64,000 bases of DNA from Promethearchaeota archaeon (GTDB taxonomy: Archaea > Asgardarchaeota > Lokiarchaeia > Sigyniarchaeales > SOKP01): assembly GCA_019058445.1 (NCBI GenBank), contig JAHPZA010000009.1:1-64000 (forward strand), in the 5' to 3' direction. The notes beneath the pieces are model-generated. The model saw only the letters and a list, made by a program, of their open reading frames with translations, was not told the DNA's origin and did not search any database. The position numbers and the translations under genes were made by a program. Each line of letters begins with the position of its first letter. Position 1 is the stretch's first letter. This document shows positions 54,501 through 63,013 of the stretch, one piece after another.

Positions 54501-54931
54501 AAATAGTTATAACTGATGGAAATTATGTCAGAGTTGCTTTAATTCTGGATGGTATACCTTCAGAGAGACTAAATGAGAGTCAATGGGAATTTACTCGAAG
54601 ATTTGAAATGAAACATCAAGCAAGTTTAAAAGATTTTACTGGTGATATTAGAACATTCAAAGAAACTGATGATTTAGTAGATCAGATTTTCAATATTAGA
54701 TTAATGTATCCTTTACAGTTAGCAAAACATTGGGAATTTACAAAACTTACCAAACTAGAAAAAGCTCTTGTTGAAGTGGGATTAGAGATGCAAAAAGAAA
54801 GAAACTTTATTTTTACCTCAAGTCTATTGAGTTATGGATTAGCGGGTCGCAAAGAATCAAGAGATCAAATCATAAGTACGATTCTAGATCTTAAACGTAG
54901 AGGAATACTTATTCCAATGGAAATAGAATAA
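51575..54931 (+). CDS. Receptor-like single-pass membrane protein with longin-like cytoplasmic tail
   Basis: An 1118-aa protein. Signal sequence at residues about 4-24 (IILLFFIVCMNFSMLIVA), then an 840-residue ectodomain rich in aromatic residues and N-x-S/T sites. Near residues 760-855 an Ig- or Cna-B-like beta domain (YFTVEVTDDNGNELEDIEL) leads to the membrane helix at about 866-889 (FFLPYILIAVAGITIFATV). The cytoplasmic part holds ISYLLIIHKDAGVTIYNKQ, FLTAISQFRSEL and YVRVALILDG, the longin/roadblock-like pattern shared with the products at 989, 9730 and 16303. A helical end of possible winged-helix type (SRDQIISTILDLKRRGIL) follows. An outside sensor speaking to GTPases is a reasonable but unproved reading. 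Confidence 0.65.
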   Translation: MKNKKIILLFFIVCMNFSMLIVATNKPIKQSNNTPGTLKTSQTEAGGKVFTTRQETFYNCYINNKQPALNNLPKINIPNYILSSASMNFEEILAHNFTYELEPEYTAAFKTSSYTEPTYVYQKFWVERSQYINNVSIYILDEINENDYNEQNSWEVAILNCSNDLYGTPNETIQSPLVIPHPRNAIPHWELFDFLNSEIGSIFLDKDNTNFTIENGFIKYWFALRIKIPPNDFWQGGGEKYLFFNPDGDDPTDIGEGATFARGQFGYGSHRKAYSHTNVSAINVINGTKKSGGIPSFAFMDNDRFLAQSNSNNLTLNATLDFSFGDDWLFWFIKERLPSVWDTEYKPIFGLEWEEFWNLLHPYLLFGFDFNIVTNISDFSDILTADIFLFNSTDNTWMNVSQYMNVKQEDETLITVNVRDREGKDDILSLMGDGMAYPAPNEHRNYNLTVKFNYTSNGAVFNVSFDEFTIDVLTLYEISDLQIFDPGIKDLFYPIKATVDPTTGSTLENYNLDVLELNDGNYFIANSIDDNLTIEFEFNLVPYLNSSLWNMDQYEYQYVYPNPTIPEMTLRLSSKVSIKGNSSVQNNLTTALLEVYVPEEMDWFPIWGENLLAHEEEFQIPAWINVTSSLFILQMINSSAQKNSLKFRLRYEWNDAQTPPPGGFNVTIDEFSFDITVQNARSSDFATMIGYGYNNTSVKPPDISMKVQGTSVANDSTWSGAIANGSPSLDGNFEFNITSRWEAVSFNVTISYTIYKYIIDLDFKKSIKSQYMTGTNYFTVEVTDDNGNELEDIELLFELLDSDDKVVDEDTAITNEDGEAKGSLDFDEVGDGYKIKVSFEEDSIYAEEDIESDEFRIVDETTLFIDNVLFFLPYILIAVAGITIFATVRHHRMNKLRRFWAGEALTLDDLLKISYLLIIHKDAGVTIYNKQVSMELDSDLIGGFLTAISQFRSELKKDSIPKSADQGIEMDYYDFKIVITDGNYVRVALILDGIPSERLNESQWEFTRRFEMKHQASLKDFTGDIRTFKETDDLVDQIFNIRLMYPLQLAKHWEFTKLTKLEKALVEVGLEMQKERNFIFTSSLLSYGLAGRKESRDQIISTILDLKRRGILIPMEIE

Positions 54932-55008
54932 ATATTAATATTTTTTTTCTCTATTTTTTTTCATTTGATTGATTAAATATGAAAATTAAAATTAAAAAAA
55001 AAAAGAAA

Positions 55009-56325
55009 TTAATTATTTAGTAGGTGGGCAAATAATAGATGAAGTCCTAAGGCTATACCCCATCCAGCAAGTGCAATTGCACTCCACGGGAATGTTGAAT
55101 ATAATGCATTTAAGACAATCAAGTAAGCACCTGTAGAGATATAAATTGATAAATGGATTATGGCTGTTGATTTCCAAAAACCTTTAACATTTTTTAGAAC
55201 CAGATAAAAAATAGAACCATGCACTGCTATACCAATTAGCCATCCCATAGCGGGATGAATTATTAGAATTACTGGTATTCCAAATAGAAAGAAATGAATG
55301 CCGATCAAGATTATTCCAGCTAACCACATGGTGAAATGACCAATAAATGACCACATCCAAAAAACCAACCAGCGAGCCTTTGACCGCAATTCAAATTTAT
55401 CAAGATCCTCTCCATATTGGCTTTTAACAGTATTGAGTGCCTTATCAATAATTGAATTCCAATACATAGTGATATATGCATGATAAGCAATGAGAATTCC
55501 CCATAAAATTAAGGAAAATATTGGCCAGAAAATCTTCGAAGGATTCGTAAAATATTCATATAACTGCCAACCATTGCCAACTATATAGAATCCAATATGA
55601 ATAATAAGACCTTTCATAACGGACTCAATAGCTTCAATATAAAAATAGAGAATGTACGAGAAGATATGGACAGCAAGAACACTCCCCCATCCGAGAGTTA
55701 CTTCTATTATCTCTGAGGGATCGGAAGGACTTATTATATTGTACGAATAAAGCCAAATATTTACAATGATATAATAGCTAATATGGATGATTACTAACCA
55801 AAAATTAGAAATTTTTGAGGTGGCTTTCATTTTTAATTTTTTATCTGCTTCATCGGGAAATTTCCTTTTAAGATTTAGAAGTTCCCGATTTAATGAACTA
55901 TCCCACAAAAAGAATCCTAATGCATGGAATCCAAATGCTATACCCCAATACATTAAGGGATAGATAAAAAATATTGTTCCAGTCGCAACAGCCAGATTAA
56001 TGATTAATAAGAAAAGATTTACAGTAATATAGAACCATGCATGGAAGATAAACAATACTTTGAAAGCAGGATCATGCCTTATTTTTGAAAGATACTCGAT
56101 TTTATCGTTATACATTACGTAGACTAGAGTATGAAATCCACTTCCAAAACCCCATCCAAAAATCGCGAAAAAAGGCCAAAAAAAGCCTGCGCCTGTTACT
56201 GCCCATATTAATATTAACAATCCCATAACGGCACAGTAAGTAAAAAGATGGAGTGCAATTAGTATTCTGTGTGATAACAGCCTAATTAATGCATTTTTCT
56301 CTCTAGATTCATTCATTTTTAACAC
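55009..56325 (-). CDS. Membrane protein of six tandem 2TM domains
   Basis: A 438-aa protein built from six copies of the two-helix 2TM domain. Each copy has a helix with H-x-x-x-Y-x-x-V/T-N (LFTYCAVMGL, AWFYITVNLF, ISYYIIVNIW, IGFYIVGNGW, SFIGHFTMWL, LSIYISTGAY). A loop and a second helix with W-G-x-G/A-x-x-x-H follow (FGWGFGSGFH, YWGIAFGFH, LGWGSVLAVH, LWGILIAYH, MGWLIGIAVH, AGWGIALGLH). In other microbes a single 2TM domain is often fused to a kinase or regulator; here it has multiplied into a whole protein. A GTG start is used, with an ATG three codons later as alternative. Confidence 0.75.
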   Translation of the reverse strand: MLKMNESREKNALIRLLSHRILIALHLFTYCAVMGLLILIWAVTGAGFFWPFFAIFGWGFGSGFHTLVYVMYNDKIEYLSKIRHDPAFKVLFIFHAWFYITVNLFLLIINLAVATGTIFFIYPLMYWGIAFGFHALGFFLWDSSLNRELLNLKRKFPDEADKKLKMKATSKISNFWLVIIHISYYIIVNIWLYSYNIISPSDPSEIIEVTLGWGSVLAVHIFSYILYFYIEAIESVMKGLIIHIGFYIVGNGWQLYEYFTNPSKIFWPIFSLILWGILIAYHAYITMYWNSIIDKALNTVKSQYGEDLDKFELRSKARWLVFWMWSFIGHFTMWLAGIILIGIHFFLFGIPVILIIHPAMGWLIGIAVHGSIFYLVLKNVKGFWKSTAIIHLSIYISTGAYLIVLNALYSTFPWSAIALAGWGIALGLHLLFAHLLNN

Positions 56326-56519
56326 TTTATTTTTTTTTTTGTTTTAATTTTTAATTAAATTATATTAGTCAATTGAAAGTAAAATCAACTTGAATTTAAG
56401 AAATAAATAGACCGATATTTGATTTTATCAGGAATAAAAATGAAAATAGCTTTTATTTATATACTTAATATTGTTCTCATTATTAGAGAATCTTAAAGAA
56501 AGTGCGTTTCTGAAGCAAA

Positions 56520-57851
56520 TTGAAAGATGATAATAGAACTTCTATTTGTAAAATTATACCTTTAATTAAGGAATTTATAGAAGGAAAAAGGGTTAATTTG
56601 GATATTACTGTCCGTAAAGATCCTATTATATTTCATTATTATACTGAGATTATACGCTATTGGAGTAAACTAAATTTCATTTTACAAAAAACCCAAAGAT
56701 CATTAGGTTTTTATCATTTCCCCCAAAATGAAATACCAATTTATATATATATTATATATCGAAAATTCCAAGAATATGCATCCAAAAAGAGTATATTAGA
56801 GGAATTATACTTATCATCTAACCAAATAAAGAAAATAAAAAGATTTATTAATAAATTAGAAACTTTTACTTGGAAGATTGCATTAAAAAGTAAATCATAT
56901 AAGGAGATACTAAGTATAACAGAAGCTATTCCCACTTTTGTTATTGACCGCCTTTTGCCAGTAATGTCTTTTGAGTTTATAGAACAAAATATTCAATCAA
57001 TGAATGATTATCAAAAATATAATAATTTTATACGTATATCTGATTGGAAGTTAAAGAGTTCGGATCATAGTTTTTTAATTTCATTGGAAAATGAATTGTG
57101 GTCTCATAATATTCCATCGAAACGAGATCGAGACCTCCCTGAATTAGTATTTATACCAAATGAAAAAAAAAGCTTGATTTTGAAAAGTAAATCCTACTCA
57201 TCACGTAAAATAACTTTTCAAGACAAGGCTTCTGCCGCGGTTATTAAAGTATTATCACCTCAATCCTTTGATTATATATGTGATATGTGTGCAGCTCCAG
57301 GTATCAAAACAAATTTAATTGCTCACTATACGTCTAATCAAGCAAGAGTCATTTCTGGTGAATTTCTTCTCAAAAGAGCGTTTGAAATGTCTAAACTCAT
57401 TAAAAGGACAAATACTGTAAATACACATTTAATTAATTGCGACAGTATTCAGTTTCCTTTAAGAATTAACACTAAATTCGATAGAATCTTGTTGGACGCA
57501 CCTTGTACGGGAAGTGGAACATTTATTTCGAATCCAGAACTAAAATGGCGTCAAAACAACAATTTTTTGTATCAAAATGTAATAATTCAAGAGAAATTAA
57601 TAGGGAGTGCTCTTAGACTACTAAAGCCCAACGGCATTTTCGTATATAGTACTTGCAGCCTATACCCCGAAGAAGGGGAATTACAAATCTTAAAATATAT
57701 TAGTATGTTAGAACCTCTCCAATTGCCAGACTGGTTTTCACCGAGTTATAAAATAAATGGTCAAATAGTTTCCGGGACTGGAAGATTATTTCCCTCAATG
57801 CACCATACCCATGGCTTTTTTATAGGAAAATTCAAAAAAAAAGAAAAATGA
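56520..57851 (+). CDS. RNA cytosine-5 methyltransferase (RsmB/NSUN family)
   Basis: A 443-aa SAM-dependent methyltransferase acting on tRNA or rRNA cytosines. SAM-binding DMCAAPGIKTNLIA, the first cysteine motif LLDAPCTGSGTF and the catalytic YSTCSLYPEEGE are all present. Residues 1-210 are a poorly conserved, basic helical region likely to bind RNA. The target site cannot be read. The start is TTG without a clear Shine-Dalgarno. The next gene begins 38 bp downstream on the same strand. Confidence 0.9.
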   Translation: MKDDNRTSICKIIPLIKEFIEGKRVNLDITVRKDPIIFHYYTEIIRYWSKLNFILQKTQRSLGFYHFPQNEIPIYIYIIYRKFQEYASKKSILEELYLSSNQIKKIKRFINKLETFTWKIALKSKSYKEILSITEAIPTFVIDRLLPVMSFEFIEQNIQSMNDYQKYNNFIRISDWKLKSSDHSFLISLENELWSHNIPSKRDRDLPELVFIPNEKKSLILKSKSYSSRKITFQDKASAAVIKVLSPQSFDYICDMCAAPGIKTNLIAHYTSNQARVISGEFLLKRAFEMSKLIKRTNTVNTHLINCDSIQFPLRINTKFDRILLDAPCTGSGTFISNPELKWRQNNNFLYQNVIIQEKLIGSALRLLKPNGIFVYSTCSLYPEEGELQILKYISMLEPLQLPDWFSPSYKINGQIVSGTGRLFPSMHHTHGFFIGKFKKKEK

Positions 57852-57889
57852 TACTATGTAAATCAGATTGAGAAGAAGCGGCTCTAAGC

Positions 57890-58702
57890 ATGTCAAATGA
57901 GAAGAAAAAATTCATAACCATTGGTCAAATTGATGCTACTGGAGTGAGAGGTCCTCATGAAAAGGAATTAAAGGATATTAGCAACAATAAATATGCTATG
58001 TTTATCAAGATAAATGAAGAACAGTTAAAAAATATCGTACAAAATGACCTTGGGGCGAAAATTGAAAATATCGGATTTAATGAAGATTGGACAATATCTA
58101 TCGAGATGTTTCCTGAAGTTAATATTCATATGTCCTATTCTTATTTTGGTGATGAATTTGGAGATGATATCGAAGCTGAATTTAAATTTTACTTTTCTGG
58201 TGAAAGAGTATATTGGGTTCCCGGAGAAGATTCTGCAACATTCATCGATATTATAATGGATTTTATGGAAGAGCGAAGTAAAAATAAAGCTCCCTTTCAA
58301 AAAGAATATACTAAGAAAACAGATTTAATGAAAAAGGTTTTAATACAAAGAGAAAAACCATTCAACCTTTTAAAGGCAGACGATAAAAATAAATTAACCT
58401 CCTTTTTAGGAGCCAAAGTATGGAAAACAGATGAGGGTTGGAGAATTAAAAAAGAAGTTTTTCCAAAAATCTTTATTGAAATAACATGGAATAGCAAAAA
58501 TGGCTTAGATATTGCATTTTCAGGAGAAAATCTAGAAAATATTAGTAGCTATCATATCGAATTTGTTGGGATTTTTATCATTAATCACATACTCCGATAT
58601 ATAACCGTAAATAACCAAGATAAGGATTTACCAGATATTTGTTATATGATGTTCTCAAGATTATACACTAAAGAGAAGGGTTGGGAACACAGAACACGAT
58701 AA
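57890..58702 (+). CDS. Internally duplicated protein of unknown family
   Basis: A 270-aa soluble protein that I do not assign to a family. Two halves align by pattern. LGAKIENIGFNEDWTISIEM, then VNIHMSYS and FYFSGE, corresponds to LGAKVWKTDEGWRIKKEV, FIEITWNSK and IAFSGEN, each half ending in a hydrophobic helix (FIDIIMDFM; FIINHILRYI). The repeat unit thus looks like a small beta-sheet with helix. Acidic-aromatic composition, no signal peptide, no enzyme motif. Follows the RNA methyltransferase gene closely and may be co-transcribed. Confidence 0.6.
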   Translation: MSNEKKKFITIGQIDATGVRGPHEKELKDISNNKYAMFIKINEEQLKNIVQNDLGAKIENIGFNEDWTISIEMFPEVNIHMSYSYFGDEFGDDIEAEFKFYFSGERVYWVPGEDSATFIDIIMDFMEERSKNKAPFQKEYTKKTDLMKKVLIQREKPFNLLKADDKNKLTSFLGAKVWKTDEGWRIKKEVFPKIFIEITWNSKNGLDIAFSGENLENISSYHIEFVGIFIINHILRYITVNNQDKDLPDICYMMFSRLYTKEKGWEHRTR

Positions 58703-58730
58703 AAAAATTATAAATTAAATTTAAAAAAAC

Positions 58731-59297
58731 CTATACAGTTGTCCATATTACAGCTCTTCCTTTTTTCTTATCTGACCTTTTAATTTTTTGTGAAGCCTCA
58801 AGATCGGACATTAGTTTCCAAACTTGAGAATTACTTAATTTAAAATACTTTCTCAAATCTGGAGTTGACATCTCAGTTCCATTTAATAAATTTAGAATTA
58901 ACCGTTTAATCTCTTCCACCGTATCCTCATCAGATTCTGAAGCATCATCATCATTGTTTTCTTCCTCCTCTGGTTCTTCCATTTCCAACATAATTCGTGA
59001 AGCTATACTGTTAAGTTGTTTAATGTTATTTTCTATACCTTGAGGTTTCATAAATAAACAGCATAATTCTAAATCTTTCGGAAAGGCTACGATGTAAAAT
59101 TTATCATATAATATTGCTCTAGGTTTTTTACCAGCGTTTCCTCCACGAAATGCAAGATAGAAATTCATTGCAAAATCATCCAAATTTACTACACCTTTAG
59201 ATGCTTCAAAATTCTTTTTCCATTTAAGAAAAGGACCGTCAATCATATCAAATCCTATTAATGCAGCTCCAAATAATTCCTTTTCACTAAAATTCAG
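58731..59297 (-). CDS. Longin-like domain fused to a winged helix, GTPase partner, CTG start
   Basis: A 188-aa protein if initiated at CTG 59297; the ATG at 59246 would remove the first longin strand. The upstream codons encode ELFGAALIGFDMIDGPFLKW, matching the family pattern seen in the response regulator tail. AGGGGG (59308-59313) lies 10 nt before the CTG, inside the end of the GTPase gene. Longin-like residues about 1-105; then a 20-residue acidic linker (EEPEEEENNDDDASESDED) and a C-terminal winged helix (STPDLRKYFKLSNSQVWKLM, then RSDKKKGRAVIW) of DNA-binding type. It starts 1 nt after the GTPase stop. Likely a GTPase-responsive transcription regulator (inference). Confidence 0.7.
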   Translation of the reverse strand: MNFSEKELFGAALIGFDMIDGPFLKWKKNFEASKGVVNLDDFAMNFYLAFRGGNAGKKPRAILYDKFYIVAFPKDLELCCLFMKPQGIENNIKQLNSIASRIMLEMEEPEEEENNDDDASESDEDTVEEIKRLILNLLNGTEMSTPDLRKYFKLSNSQVWKLMSDLEASQKIKRSDKKKGRAVIWTTV

Positions 59298-59298
59298 T

Positions 59299-59826
59299 TT
59301 ATTTTAACCCCCTTCTGATTAAAGTTTGATTTAATTCTTTTTCAATTATTTGAATTAATGATTTTTTTTCTGTAGGATTTATTGCAGTAAGACCGTAAGT
59401 TTTTACATGAAGTAAATCCTCAATCAGTTTAGGATCCATTCTACTTACATCATTCATACATAAATCTTGTTTATTCGCAATCCCTATAATAGGGCACTCC
59501 TCATCTACAATCTTTTTGGCCAGCTCAATTAATTTTTTTGAATTTAAGACATTTCGAGGAGTAGAATCTGTTACAATAAAAACGAGGTCAGAACCTTCAA
59601 GATAATCTTCAAGATATTTTAGATATGCTTTTTGTCCACCAAAATCCCAAACTTTTAGGTTATAATTATTTAATCTTATGGACTCCAGATCAAATCCTTG
59701 AGTAGGAATGTATAATGGGTCAATGGTATCATTTCTAGTTAATAATTTCAGCATTGTTGTCTTTCCTACAGCAGGATGTCCCATGATCGAAATTTTTGCC
59801 AATGTATTAAATGTAGAACTTACCAT
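59299..59826 (-). CDS. Small Arf/Sar-like GTPase
   Basis: A 175-aa nucleotide switch. G1 is GHPAVGKT (16-23), switch I threonine T42 in PTQG, G3 DFGGQ (61-65), G4 NKQD (118-121), G5 region TAI (147-149). The DFGGQ and PTQG pairing is Arf/SRPRB-like. No lipidation signal is visible at either end. First gene of an operon with the longin-winged-helix protein. It differs from the other GTPase of the window by having the standard G4. Confidence 0.92.
   Translation of the reverse strand: MVSSTFNTLAKISIMGHPAVGKTTMLKLLTRNDTIDPLYIPTQGFDLESIRLNNYNLKVWDFGGQKAYLKYLEDYLEGSDLVFIVTDSTPRNVLNSKKLIELAKKIVDEECPIIGIANKQDLCMNDVSRMDPKLIEDLLHVKTYGLTAINPTEKKSLIQIIEKELNQTLIRRGLK
59308..59313 (-). promoter_or_regulatory. 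Shine-Dalgarno deciding a CTG start
   Basis: AGGGGG on the minus strand, inside the last codons of the GTPase gene, 10 nt before CTG 59297-59295. No ATG, GTG or TTG lies between it and the conserved first strand of the downstream protein. Confidence 0.5.
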
Positions 59827-59935
59827 TATAAATCATAACTTTCGAAATTTGCTTAAGAAAAAGTGAGAATTCAAGTAATATTAATCTGGATGATATCTGT
59901 ATATTATTTTTAAGAAATGAATTCAAGCTAATTTA

Positions 59936-61867
59936 TTAAAATATTCCAGTTATAGGAATATTATAATAAAATGATAATAAAATAAGCGAGAAAAATGTTG
60001 GAACAATTAGACTAAAAGTCAATAATCTTTGGGACACTCTTAAGCACTCTTGTAGCGTATCAATGATTGTATTAAAATAGATTGGATTTCCCCATATTCT
60101 AACATCATTCACTGTTGAATTATAGTAGAAAAATTCAACCGGTTCTAAGTTTTTTTCTGCTTCTTGAATTAATTTGTCTAGCTTCTCAATAATAAAATCT
60201 AGTTTTATTTTATCTCCTAAAGGTGAATACCCTCTACTAGTGAATTGTCGCGCTACGGTATGTGAGTCTGAGGTTGTGATTTCACCTTTTTCAATTCCCC
60301 GGTTTTGTAGCATATTTAGGATATATGATCGAATATCAACATATGCGTTATTTGCATCGAAATGAATTAAAGCGGTTTTTTGATTAGTTTCAATATTTTT
60401 AAAAATGTGAACCACAATCCCACCATACCCAATACCATCAGTTTCAGAAAACCGTTCCATAGGATCATTTGCAACTCCATATAATAATGGAATAGGAGAG
60501 CTTGACTGCCTTTTTTTGCTTGTTAAATACTTCTCTGAAACGTTAATGAATTCCTTTCCCTCTAAAGATTTTTTAATAATTAAAACTTCATCTCCTATTA
60601 TTGAGTTATGAGAATCAATAATCAATACTTCATTAAATTTGTTCCATTGAGCAATTTTTCTTATCTTCTTACCAATATCGGATTGTATATCATCTGAGGG
60701 AAGGGGATGTCTTGTTAAAAACATAATAGGTACATTATCTATTTCCATCCCTAAAACTTTTGAATTATTGGATATTTTTCTGGAAAAATCTTTCACTTTT
60801 TTTATCCATAGTAGATTCTTATCATTTTTTATCCTTTTGATATCAGAATTAATCTGATTTAAAATTTTATTTTCCTCATTCTGAGTAGTTAGATTTTGTG
60901 TATGATCGGTTGTGGTATGATAGACAGTTGTTCCAGGAATACTTTCTCTAAACGATCTATAGATTAATTCCGGTAAATCACTAGAACCACATGTTTTAAA
61001 TGGTCCGAAATGAACGTGAGGAACAATAAATAATCCTTTTAATTTTTTTGTCTCGTCATTTCTTATTGCTAAATATTGTATTTTTACACTGGAATTTACT
61101 CCAACTGTATCAAATATTTGTTCTATTTTATCATCATGACCACTTGTCATCATAGAAAGTACAAATGCTCGAATAAACGGATATCCTCCCAAATCTCCAC
61201 CTGTTGCGTCTCTATATGTTCTACTTACATGAAATAAACCTCTTGCGTAAAAGATAGTGAATATAAAAGCACATGTCCCGAAAAAAATCATAGCTCTAAT
61301 AAAAAATGTTAAGGATAATTGAGCTGTATATATACTGTAAAGGATAATACTTGAAACCGGTTGTATTAACGCTAAAATGAAGTGGCCGTACTTTCCTACC
61401 GTTGTAAATGAAAAATAAATAACAAAAGCTAAAATATAGGAAATAATTATACCTAACATAAAAAATACTTCACGAAAAGTGTGGTTTCGGAAATATAGTG
61501 CTAATAACTGTCCAACTAAAAAACTTCCCCCTATAATTGAATTAAAAATAGCATTCATTTGAATTGACCATCCTCTTGGTGGAGAAGCTAAAACAGGCGC
61601 TTTTTTTGAATATATTAATGCAACAATCACACCAATCAATGATGTAATCATAAAAATAATAAAGATCTGCAAAAAGTAATTAAAAAGCATGTTAATACAG
61701 ATTATGTTAAAACATCGCTCATAAATAGCATGAAATATTGTTGATAATAATGCAATTAAAAAAGGCAAACCAAATAAAGCAGTATAAGCGAGGAATCTGG
61801 AAGAAAATAATTCAACATAAGAAAATATTCCAGGTGCTTTTCGAGATGGTTGCTTCTGAACAAACAT
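59936..61867 (-). CDS. DUF2070 family membrane protein
   Basis: A 643-aa archaeal protein: six or seven membrane helices in residues 20-220, then a soluble domain and a final membrane helix (LLTFSLIVPTFFSLILLSFY). The soluble part has histidine- and aspartate-rich segments: VPHVHFGPFKTCGSSDLPE, IDSHNSI, LIHFDANNAY and TTSDSHTVARQF, which could form a metal site. The family has no established function known to me. Divergent from the PAC2-family gene at 61992. Confidence 0.85.
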   Translation of the reverse strand: MFVQKQPSRKAPGIFSYVELFSSRFLAYTALFGLPFLIALLSTIFHAIYERCFNIICINMLFNYFLQIFIIFMITSLIGVIVALIYSKKAPVLASPPRGWSIQMNAIFNSIIGGSFLVGQLLALYFRNHTFREVFFMLGIIISYILAFVIYFSFTTVGKYGHFILALIQPVSSIILYSIYTAQLSLTFFIRAMIFFGTCAFIFTIFYARGLFHVSRTYRDATGGDLGGYPFIRAFVLSMMTSGHDDKIEQIFDTVGVNSSVKIQYLAIRNDETKKLKGLFIVPHVHFGPFKTCGSSDLPELIYRSFRESIPGTTVYHTTTDHTQNLTTQNEENKILNQINSDIKRIKNDKNLLWIKKVKDFSRKISNNSKVLGMEIDNVPIMFLTRHPLPSDDIQSDIGKKIRKIAQWNKFNEVLIIDSHNSIIGDEVLIIKKSLEGKEFINVSEKYLTSKKRQSSSPIPLLYGVANDPMERFSETDGIGYGGIVVHIFKNIETNQKTALIHFDANNAYVDIRSYILNMLQNRGIEKGEITTSDSHTVARQFTSRGYSPLGDKIKLDFIIEKLDKLIQEAEKNLEPVEFFYYNSTVNDVRIWGNPIYFNTIIDTLQECLRVSQRLLTFSLIVPTFFSLILLSFYYNIPITGIF

Positions 61868-61991
61868 TTTTCAATAATTTTGATCTAGTATTAATTAATA
61901 ATTCCTTTTGAATTAATTACTCTTATGATATAAATAAAAATAATAAATAAATAAATAATTGAAATAATATTAAACGATCAAGAGAAGGATC

Positions 61992-62774
61992 ATGTTTTTT
62001 AATATAGAAAAAAAATTCGATTTAGATATTAACAATCTAAATTCTCCCATTATATTAATTGGTTGGCCAGGTATAGCCCTTGTAGGTAAATTAGCAATTA
62101 GTTCTATAAAAGATGCAATTAACGCAGATTTATTTCTAAATATAGAATTTTTTGATTTTCCTCCAAAAAGTACAGTCGAAGAGGGACTCTTAGAAATACC
62201 CACTGCTAAAGTTTATTATAAATCTAGGGATATTCATGATTTTTTTATTTTAACAGCTGATTTTCAGCCTCAAAGTGCTGAAGGTGTTTTTGAATTTACT
62301 CAAAAATTCTGTGAAGTAATGAATACACTAACAGGAGGAAAAATAGAAATGTATGTAAGTACTGGAGCTTTAGTATCTGATAAAATTTCTAAGCAGCCAA
62401 AGGTACATGTCTGTTGCACAGACAAAAGTATTATTGAAAGTTTTCTAAAATTAGAAAATACAACAATAATGGAAGGTGGAATAATTGCTGGTGCGAATGG
62501 GATATTACCAGCTTGGGCTGGAAATAAAGGTTTTGCACCAGGCGTTTGCTTGTTAGCTGAAACCATTCCTCTGCCTATGATGAGCCTTGATCCAAGAGCA
62601 TCAAAAGCTTTGGTTCAATTATTAAAAGATTACTTTAGTATTGATATGACCTTCGAAGAATTAGATAGAAAAATCGAAGAGATGCAGAATATTTTTGATT
62701 CTTTCAAAAAACAAGCAGATTATTTTATGAAAGGCGATCAGGAAGAAAGTGGACCAGATTCTTACTTTAGATAA
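61992..62774 (+). CDS. PAC2-family protein (proteasome assembly chaperone-like, PbaB/PbaA type)
   Basis: A 260-aa archaeal PAC2-family protein. Seen: SPIILIGWPGIALVGKLAIS, FFDFPPKSTVEEGLLEIP, the central VSTGALVSD and GGIIAGANGILPAWA with the typical small-residue turn, and a helical C-terminus. The final residues SYFR place hydrophobic-aromatic-X at the end, resembling the HbYX tail used by proteasome activators to dock on the 20S core. Family assignment is strong; the tail reading is inference. Proteasome genes are not in the window. Confidence 0.85.
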   Translation: MFFNIEKKFDLDINNLNSPIILIGWPGIALVGKLAISSIKDAINADLFLNIEFFDFPPKSTVEEGLLEIPTAKVYYKSRDIHDFFILTADFQPQSAEGVFEFTQKFCEVMNTLTGGKIEMYVSTGALVSDKISKQPKVHVCCTDKSIIESFLKLENTTIMEGGIIAGANGILPAWAGNKGFAPGVCLLAETIPLPMMSLDPRASKALVQLLKDYFSIDMTFEELDRKIEEMQNIFDSFKKQADYFMKGDQEESGPDSYFR

Positions 62775-63013
62775 ATAACTTTATTTAACATTTTTTTACC
62801 ATAATAAATTTAGATTCCAAAATTAATCTTCATTGAATCGTAAAAAAATTTTGAATTTGAATAGCATTTTATTACTTTTTTAATGACATACAAAATTTTA
62901 AATTTATATAAATAAATATTTAATTAAACCGTTTTTTGAATAATAAAAATTAGGAAATACACTTCCAAAGAGTCTCTATAACAAAAAGAATAATAAAAAA
63001 TTAATGATACTTC

